In this document: positions 5,975-10,473 of the stretch, one piece after another
Position numbering within the stretch: position 1 is the first letter of the stretch
How the letters are laid out: every line of letters starts with the position of its first letter
NCBI GenBank assembly: GCA_947074125.1
Contig: CAMTOM010000026.1
Location: 1-10,473 of the forward strand
DNA: 10,473 nt
From: an uncultured Desulfovibrionaceae bacterium
GTDB lineage: Bacteria > Desulfobacterota > Desulfovibrionia > Desulfovibrionales > Desulfovibrionaceae
Reading direction: 5' to 3'
Made by a program: the position numbers and the translations under genes
The notes under the pieces: generated by a model
Databases searched by the model: none
The model's input: only the letters and a program-made list of their open reading frames with translations
What the model was told of the DNA's origin: nothing

Positions 5975-7741
5975 CTATTGTTTTCGCTGGTACGTCTGTT
6001 GCTCATGCGGGGAGGTATTGTCTGAAGAGGATTGTTGGGGGAGAGGTTGTTCTGGGGGAGGAGGTGCTTCCTGATACTGGCTTGTGAAGGCATTTGCCAG
6101 AAATTCCAGTGCCGAGGTGCCGTCTTTATGGATGCGTGTTTCTCCCAGTGTTTTGGCGAGCGTACTGCATTGATCCAAGTTTTGCTGTAGGCTTTGCAGG
6201 CTTTGTGCGTTTTGGCGCTGCGTTCTGAGGTCATTGCGCTCCTCTTGCGGGCGCAACATACCGACTTCAACCCCAAGATAGTCTGCGTATCCGTCCATAA
6301 CGGCGTCGACATCCACAGTATCGAGCGCTTCTGGCCAGAGCTGTCCTGTCGTTGCGGCGAAGGAAATATATTGGCTGATTGCCCCTGTAGAGACGAGTTT
6401 TTGTGCCTGTGCCAGCAGTGAAACAAATTCGATTTTTAGGGGATGTCCTTTGAGGGCTTCAGGGCAGGGGGGCAGCATATCCATACGCTGCATGAGCATG
6501 AATGTTCTGTCGATGAGGGGGATGAAGAGTTCATCATGAAGGCGTTCCAGTACGGGGCCGATGAGGATGAGTTTTTCTTCTTCCTTGACGGCGATTTCTT
6601 TTGCGGTGACTTGTGAGCGTCCATCCATAATGAGACGGAAAAGATCATTGTAAAGCCCTGCGCGGATTTGATTCTGTACCTCCTGCATGGCCTTTCTTGC
6701 CTGTCCAATGTCAGGATTGAGCTGGAGGAGTGGAACGGCAGCTTGCGGGTTTTGTCCTGACGCTGTTTCTATGTAATTGACGCCACCAGGAGTAAGATCC
6801 AGTCCTACAGATTTGAGAGATGCCGCGACACTCATGGGAGGATCAACTGCCTTATGGATGGCTTTGAGTGTTGTAATGCCCATTTGTTGCAGCATCCGAC
6901 AATCCGGCAAGGCATCCATGGCTGGAGAATGTCCATAAATATTGGTGCTGGTGATGTCCCAACGCGGGGCATAAGCCGGAAATTCCATAAAGCCGGAGAT
7001 GTGCAGGGGACGCTGTAAGTCATTTGCTCCTTCAAGCCAGTATACAGAGCTGAAGGGCATATTATTGTGACTGCTTACATTGTATTTCCCTCTGGGGAAA
7101 ATGCCGTGCAGTACGGGGAAGCGCTGCTCCGGATGCTCTTTGGCTGTTCTGGCGACAGATGCGGGCAAATTCTCCTCGCCAAAGCGCTGATGCAGTTGAG
7201 AAGCGCTCATAAAAAAGCGTCGGAATACGGTATCGACTCGGTATCTGGCATCACAGTCCAGAGTATATTCTCCTGCTGTCAGTGGAAGAAAGCGGAAGCC
7301 ATGTTCCATGTCTGCCAGTTCAAAGAGAAAGGCGGTGCCGAAAGTCGCAAGTTCACCATAGAGAGTATGCACGGCATTGTAGAAATTGGAACGCTGGAAT
7401 ACTGTGCGCATTCGCTCGCTTACCTGATCCAGCCAGTGACGTGCTTCACGACTCTGATGCAATGCGGGGTCGCTGAGTGCCAGACGGAACCAGGGGCGTG
7501 CCGGTGATGTCATGCCACCCTGCATACCTGCTGCCAGTGTTCTGAGAGCCAGAACGCCAGAGGCATCAACCAGTGAAGTATTCAGAAGAGGCGCATTGTA
7601 TTCTTCATAACTGCCATTTGTACTTCGATACCGTGTGGGCAGAAAGTGGCGTGCCAGATCTCGCCAGGCATTTTCCCACGGGGCGCGATCCTGGAGAAGC
7701 GCTCTGTAGCGGCGGTTCAGTTCCTGAATATCTGCGGACAC
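5975..7741 (-). CDS. Portal protein (podovirus head-to-tail connector)
   Basis: The 588-residue product belongs to the T7-like head-to-tail connecting protein family. Hallmarks are the N-terminal RYRALLQDRAPWENAWRDLA, LAAGMQGGMTSPARPWFRL (about 69-87), the ISGFMEFPAYAPRWD...YGHSPAMDALPD segment in the middle, GRSQVTAKEIAVKEEEKLIL plus IGPVLERLHDELFIPLIDRTF in the stem region, and FVSLLAQAQKL afterwards. Twelve copies form the ring through which DNA enters and leaves the head. The last 30 residues (PPPPEQPLPQQSS onward) are low-complexity and probably disordered. The start is GTG at 7741: AGGAG, which also uses the stop of the preceding gene (TAGGAG), ends six bases before it. The in-frame TTG at 7747 touches the AGGAG and leaves no spacing. 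Length is slightly above the usual size because of the tail. Confidence 0.92.
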   Translation of the reverse strand: MSADIQELNRRYRALLQDRAPWENAWRDLARHFLPTRYRSTNGSYEEYNAPLLNTSLVDASGVLALRTLAAGMQGGMTSPARPWFRLALSDPALHQSREARHWLDQVSERMRTVFQRSNFYNAVHTLYGELATFGTAFLFELADMEHGFRFLPLTAGEYTLDCDARYRVDTVFRRFFMSASQLHQRFGEENLPASVARTAKEHPEQRFPVLHGIFPRGKYNVSSHNNMPFSSVYWLEGANDLQRPLHISGFMEFPAYAPRWDITSTNIYGHSPAMDALPDCRMLQQMGITTLKAIHKAVDPPMSVAASLKSVGLDLTPGGVNYIETASGQNPQAAVPLLQLNPDIGQARKAMQEVQNQIRAGLYNDLFRLIMDGRSQVTAKEIAVKEEEKLILIGPVLERLHDELFIPLIDRTFMLMQRMDMLPPCPEALKGHPLKIEFVSLLAQAQKLVSTGAISQYISFAATTGQLWPEALDTVDVDAVMDGYADYLGVEVGMLRPQEERNDLRTQRQNAQSLQSLQQNLDQCSTLAKTLGETRIHKDGTSALEFLANAFTSQYQEAPPPPEQPLPQQSSSDNTSPHEQQTYQRKQ

Positions 7742-7753
7742 GGCCAACTCCTA
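7742..7753 (-). promoter_or_regulatory. Ribosome binding site deciding the portal GTG start
   Basis: The transcript reads TAGGAGTTGGCC before GTG. TAG is the stop of the upstream gene and AGGAG the Shine-Dalgarno core, six bases before the GTG at 7741. This rejects the TTG at 7747, which would directly abut AGGAG. Confidence 0.7.
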
Positions 7754-7963
7754 TTGTCCCAATAATGTTTTGGTATTTGTGGAAGACTCATTGAGGGGGC
7801 TTGTCAGGATGCTGGCCTGGATACCCGCTGCCTTTGTTGATTTTTCTTTTTGCTGTTGCCGTGCTGCGCTGGCAGCGGCAGTAACAGGTTTGGTAACCTG
7901 CTGTTTGGGAGTGGGAAGAACAACGGGAGGATCATAACTGGGAGTATTGCCACCAAAGCCCAT
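7751..7963 (-). CDS. Small disordered protein from an internal start inside the GNAT-like frame
   Basis: From the ATG at 7963 the frame gives 70 residues, beginning MGFGGNTPSYDPP and continuing through a Pro/Val/Thr segment into a Lys/Gln/Ala helix-prone stretch and a Ser/Thr-rich end (TSPLNESSTNTKTLLGQ). Small proteins of this style, often starting MGGG or MGFGG, commonly sit just before podovirus portal genes; their function is unknown to me. AAAGGAG ends five bases before this ATG, better than most sites in the window, so initiation here is very likely. What is odd is that no stop codon separates it from the GNAT-like part upstream. Its own stop provides the portal Shine-Dalgarno. Confidence 0.65.
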   Translation of the reverse strand: MGFGGNTPSYDPPVVLPTPKQQVTKPVTAAASAARQQQKEKSTKAAGIQASILTSPLNESSTNTKTLLGQ

Positions 7964-8476
7964 ACTGTCTCCTTTGAGGTTATTGGTGAGGGTTTGAAGG
8001 GTTGCCATAACGAGGATGCCGTCTACATGGCGTTGGCGTGAAGCCCACCAGCAGGCAGAGGGCAGGCGGGCGATATGAGTAAAGCCACAATGCTGTGCAA
8101 GGCGCCAGGCATGTCTGTTTGGATATGGGCATATGCCGACAATGCCTTCGCAAGGGCTATGTTCAAAAAGCCAGTGCAGGAGCTGCTGTGCCATAGGGAT
8201 GGCGTATTGTGTGTGTGCGCGGAAGGTGGTGAAATCAAATTCCCAGACATATCCTCTAAAAGGAGAGAAGAGAGCGTAGGCAGTGGTATCTTTTAGAGAA
8301 ATACCGTCGCAGCGCACAAGCATGTGTCTGGGAGAGTCGATCAATGTGAGCCAAGCGTGTAAAGAAGGATCTTTTTGACTGCTCATTGCTGTAGGGAGCA
8401 GACCTTCTGTACGCATGCGTAAAAAAGCTTTTCTTTTATTGGCGTGTGACCTGACTGTGCTGAAATGAAATGTCAT
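7751..8476 (-). CDS. GNAT-like acetyltransferase-fold protein fused in frame to a small phage protein
   Basis: The continuous frame encodes 241 residues in two parts. Residues 1-171 look like a GNAT-fold protein of the kind found in podovirus packaging modules: AYALFSPFRGYVWEFDFTTF, a helix AIPMAQQLLHWLFEH, the strand GIVGICPYP, then NRHAWRLAQHCGFTHIARLP, which resembles the acetyl-CoA-binding helix and following strand (N..a..la..lGF). No Q/RxxGxG/A loop is obvious, so catalysis is uncertain. Residues 172-241 form a different, disordered, Ala/Lys/Gln-rich protein that appears to have its own start at 7963. AGGAA lies seven bases before the ATG at 8476. Either a fused polypeptide is made, or the stop between two neighbouring genes has been lost, or both long and short forms are produced. 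The target of any acetyltransfer is unknown. Confidence 0.65.
   Translation of the reverse strand: MTFHFSTVRSHANKRKAFLRMRTEGLLPTAMSSQKDPSLHAWLTLIDSPRHMLVRCDGISLKDTTAYALFSPFRGYVWEFDFTTFRAHTQYAIPMAQQLLHWLFEHSPCEGIVGICPYPNRHAWRLAQHCGFTHIARLPSACWWASRQRHVDGILVMATLQTLTNNLKGDSMGFGGNTPSYDPPVVLPTPKQQVTKPVTAAASAARQQQKEKSTKAAGIQASILTSPLNESSTNTKTLLGQ
7964..7975 (-). promoter_or_regulatory. Strong internal Shine-Dalgarno within the GNAT-like frame
   Basis: The transcript reads AAAGGAGACAGT directly before the ATG at 7963. In the long frame these bases encode Lys-Gly-Asp-Ser. The spacing of five bases after AGGAG is close to ideal. Confidence 0.7.
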
Positions 8477-8553
8477 GCAGGCATTCCTGTAGGCAAAGAA
8501 TGTTGCTTGTAACAGATTTACATTATTACTGAAGTGGCATTATGCTGTATGGC

Positions 8554-9861
8554 TCAGAATCCAGCGAAAATATCATAGCGGGTTTTTGCCCGATCGGGGC
8601 GCAAAGACGTGTTTGCGCTTGGGCGAAGACCTGTAACGCCATAACGCAGGGCATCAACGGCATGGCTTGTCCAGTCATGCAAGGGGCGTGAACTGAACAT
8701 GGCGCTCTGTTCACGCCATTGGCGACGATAGTTACGCAGGGCTTTGATGCCAGGGGCGCAGCGTTCGCTATCAAACCACATACGGGGAAGCATATGACGC
8801 AGGGCTTCAATGCCATCAGCAAGAGGAAGGGAGGGCGCTATTTCAAAACGTATACCAAGTTTTGCGGCGCTTTCAAGGCGGCTGATACCTGTGCCCAGTT
8901 CTCTCACACGAATGTCATGAGGCGCGATGTGGCGTCCGTAGATATATCCTTGCCGACCAGATGTTGTGGGGAGTGCTTTTTTCTGGAGCACACTCGCATA
9001 GTGGGCGAGTCCTTCGCCACTGGATTCGTAATAGTCAATAATGCGCCAGTGTCCTGAAGGTTCTGTCTGAAAAAACCATATGGCTGTGGCATCATCCATG
9101 CCAAGATCCCAGCAGGTATGTACGGGAAGGTCTGTTTGGTAGGGGAGTTGTGCAAGGCGATTTTCGCGCTCTGCCTGTTCCAGCAGGCTGGCAAAATAAC
9201 TGCCACGTACTGCGGCGGCGAAAGAGCATTCAAATTCTTGCGCATATTCCTCTTCTGACATTCCTTTGCGGGCAGCGACAAGCTCCTGTGCGTCAAGATA
9301 GCCACTTTCGGAGGCAGTAAAACGGAAGCGTGACCATTCAGGATCATTTTTTGCCGCGTGTTCCCAGAGTTCATAGAGAAGATTTTCTGTGCCATTGGGA
9401 GTACCGATAAAGAGAGCACGTCCTTTACGGTCTGCCAGGGTGGGGCGCAAAATGCGTGTCCAGACTTCACGGGGAATATCGGCTGGCTCATCAAGAACAA
9501 GATCATCAAGATAAAGACCACGCAGAGCTTCGGCATTGTCTGTTCCATACAGGCGTATGCGTGCTCCTGTGGGAAGATCACAGCGCAATTCTGTTTCTGA
9601 AAAACGCACCTGTGGGATGCTGCCAGCAAAGTAACGCAGATAATCCCAGGCGATAGCCTTGGCCTGTCCCAGATAGGGAGCCATGTAGGCTGCGCGCCAG
9701 TCACGCTGTCCAGAACGTATTGCCGCGCGGATAAGGTCATTGATGGCTGCAACGGTTTTTCCAAAACGACGGTGACAGAGCATAACGCAGAAACGTGTGC
9801 GATGTTCGTGAAATTGCATCTGCAATGGGCGTGGGCTATAGGGAATGGTAATGCGGGGCAT
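8554..9861 (-). CDS. Terminase large subunit (DNA packaging ATPase-nuclease)
   Basis: The 435-residue product is a phage large terminase. The ATPase half has Walker A at residues 29-36 (CHRRFGKT, the R-x-F-GKT variant common in phages), a Walker B strand with acidic pair at 121-125 (LVLDE) and the coupling motif FIGTPNG at 151-157. The nuclease half (about 245-410) has CWDLGMDDATAIWFF, where Asp252 is the likely first metal ligand, and ends with HDWTSHAVDALRYG, where Asp403 is the usual last ligand. It would cut concatemers and pump DNA through the portal. The length is usual for the family. The ribosome binding site is poor (AAAAGG about 14 bases upstream); the preceding gene ends 22 bases away, so reinitiation may help. 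A 77-base gap follows before the GNAT-like gene, without a clear signal. Confidence 0.93.
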   Translation of the reverse strand: MPRITIPYSPRPLQMQFHEHRTRFCVMLCHRRFGKTVAAINDLIRAAIRSGQRDWRAAYMAPYLGQAKAIAWDYLRYFAGSIPQVRFSETELRCDLPTGARIRLYGTDNAEALRGLYLDDLVLDEPADIPREVWTRILRPTLADRKGRALFIGTPNGTENLLYELWEHAAKNDPEWSRFRFTASESGYLDAQELVAARKGMSEEEYAQEFECSFAAAVRGSYFASLLEQAERENRLAQLPYQTDLPVHTCWDLGMDDATAIWFFQTEPSGHWRIIDYYESSGEGLAHYASVLQKKALPTTSGRQGYIYGRHIAPHDIRVRELGTGISRLESAAKLGIRFEIAPSLPLADGIEALRHMLPRMWFDSERCAPGIKALRNYRRQWREQSAMFSSRPLHDWTSHAVDALRYGVTGLRPSANTSLRPDRAKTRYDIFAGF

Positions 9862-9883
9862 GAGGGATGCTGACCCTTTTGGC

Positions 9884-10138
9884 TTATGTTGGGGAAATGC
9901 TATTGGGAGCGGAAAGCTTGGGCTGCTCCCAGGTTAATACGATAGGTTCATTTTTTGCTTCTTCTGGAGCCTCGGGAATGCGAAGGCTTTTCAGTATGCC
10001 GCTGAGCTCTTTTATTTCTTTAACAATATCAATACTTTTTTCTGATATGTCTGCGGTGCTAAGCTCCTTGGTAAGTCGTTCTAATCGTTCTTCCAATATG
10101 CGCAGGGGGGTATTTTTAGTACGCTTTGTTACGGGCAT
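9884..10138 (-). CDS. Small protein in the terminase small-subunit position, unidentified
   Basis: The 84-residue product is not one I can assign. It starts with a basic patch (PVTKRTKNTP), continues with two charged helices likely to pair (LRILEERLERLTKELS and EKSIDIVKEIKELSGILKSL), and ends with an acidic linker and EPIVLTWEQPK. A basic N-terminus, helical oligomerisation part and C-terminal strand, right before the large terminase, fit a small terminase subunit, which recognises phage DNA and regulates the packaging motor. However, it is shorter than usual and has no visible helix-turn-helix, so this is inference from position. There is no good ribosome binding site before the ATG at 10138 and no better start upstream. 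Confidence 0.55.
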   Translation of the reverse strand: MPVTKRTKNTPLRILEERLERLTKELSTADISEKSIDIVKEIKELSGILKSLRIPEAPEEAKNEPIVLTWEQPKLSAPNSISPT

Positions 10139-10167
10139 AGGCGCGTTTGGGCTGAATGTTGGATATA

Positions 10168-10458
10168 TTATGCGGCTTGTGAGGGTTTTTTCTGTTGTGT
10201 GTCCAGCGTATGTTCAAGGCGTTCCAATAGGCGTTCCAGACCGCTGATGCGCATATGCAGGGTTTTGATTTCTCCGTGCAGGGAGGCGATACCGGTATCC
10301 AGTGTGCCAAGGTTTTTGTGGGTGACATAGTATCCGGCTTGCTGTTCCAAATGAAGAAGGCGCTGCCCCTGACGATAGGGTGTTTTTTCTTCTTCATTGT
10401 TGTGCGCGTCAACAATCTCATGATGGATCAAGTATCGGGGTACATTCCTGACAAGCAA
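10168..10458 (-). CDS. Coiled-coil protein resembling the Mu-like DUF2730 family, start uncertain
   Basis: The frame is open from the window edge to a stop at 10168. The clear part is the last 65 residues: HLEQQAGYYVTHKNLGTLDT, then IASLHGEIKTLHMRISGLERLLERLEHTL with Leu/Ile/Met at heptad spacing, and a Lys/Gln tail. YVTH..L..L...i..L.g....L...i.gL.rl...l...L resembles the C-terminal half of DUF2730 proteins, which lie upstream of terminase genes in Mu-like phages. Those proteins usually start with a membrane helix; here the preceding residues (RYLIHHEIVDAHNNEEEK) are polar. No ATG or GTG start exists in this frame: TTG at 10458 and 10431 are candidates, neither with a good ribosome binding site. 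The coding part is probably real; the start is not settled. Confidence 0.5.
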   Translation of the reverse strand: MLVRNVPRYLIHHEIVDAHNNEEEKTPYRQGQRLLHLEQQAGYYVTHKNLGTLDTGIASLHGEIKTLHMRISGLERLLERLEHTLDTQQKKPSQAA

Positions 10459-10473
10459 GGCAAGCCAACATTG
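10418..10473 (-). CDS. 3' end of an unidentified gene, possibly a zinc-finger protein
   Basis: One frame entering from the right edge reads MLACLACQECTPILDPS and stops at TGA (10418-10420). The C-L-A-C-Q piece recalls the last Cys pair of TraR/DksA-type four-Cys zinc fingers, which are often encoded shortly before the packaging genes of prophages. Only 17 codons are visible, so chance is a real alternative. Confidence 0.25.
   Translation of the reverse strand, partial: MLACLACQECTPILDPS

Noticed and set aside
5881..6426. A 181-codon minus-strand frame over the portal 3' end
   Set aside because: It overlaps the portal in another frame; its residues are low-complexity Ser, Asn, His and Thr with no family pattern, while the portal frame is clearly conserved.
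5978..7747. TTG at 7747 as portal start
   Set aside because: The AGGAG directly abuts this codon, leaving no spacing; GTG at 7741 has six bases of spacing.
8904..9764. A 286-codon minus-strand frame inside the terminase gene
   Set aside because: It lies wholly within the well-supported terminase in another frame, has no phage-like motifs, and is rich in Cys, Met, Pro and Ser as expected of a shadow frame.
10116..10421. A 101-codon minus-strand frame whose ATG overlaps a TGA as ATGA
   Set aside because: Despite the attractive overlap, its product has no heptads or motif and runs across the coiled-coil frame, which has better coding character. No Shine-Dalgarno precedes it.

Overview
The window is a stretch of a temperate podovirus (prophage or phage genome) with every supportable gene on the minus strand, so transcription runs from about 10473 down to 1. 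No integrase, repressor, replication gene, tRNA, rRNA, CRISPR array or insertion sequence is visible. Base composition is close to half G+C. The packaging and capsid genes are of the Bordetella phage BPP-1 type (Bbp16, Bbp17 and Bbp19-like proteins, recalled from family knowledge). The adaptor and first fibre resemble T7-type tail parts. The fibre style (collagen-like triplets, a carbohydrate-binding-like N-terminus, a DUF4376 protein next to the fibres) is common in prophages of Proteobacteria. A Desulfovibrionaceae-type host is a weak guess only; nothing here names the host.

Layout in transcription order. Right edge (10473-9884): the 3' end of an unidentified gene with a CxxC motif, a coiled-coil protein resembling the Mu-like DUF2730 family, and an 84-residue protein in the small-terminase position. 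Packaging (9861-5975): large terminase, a GNAT-like protein whose reading frame runs without a stop into a 70-residue protein that has its own strong ribosome binding site, then the portal (head-tail connector). Head (5972-3590): Bbp19-like protein, scaffold-like protein, major capsid protein, Bbp16-type capsid cement protein. A 194-base gap holds a C-rich transcript region and a hairpin. Tail and host recognition (3395-578): tail tubular protein A-like adaptor, two consecutive collagen-like tail fibres and a DUF4376 protein. Lysis end (594-1): a small conserved protein of unknown function coupled to a partial membrane protein that looks like an inner-membrane spanin.

The genes form one virion-assembly and release unit. 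The terminase feeds DNA through the portal into a scaffolded shell stabilised by cement protein, the adaptor closes the portal, and the fibres attach the particle to the host. Many junctions are translationally coupled (TAATG at 1800 and 1090, ATGA at 322, short overlaps at 5643-5650 and 578-594). The most unusual points are the in-frame GNAT/small-protein fusion with an internal start, the direct step from the adaptor to fibre genes with no nozzle or ejection genes between, and the RNA signals around the cement gene.
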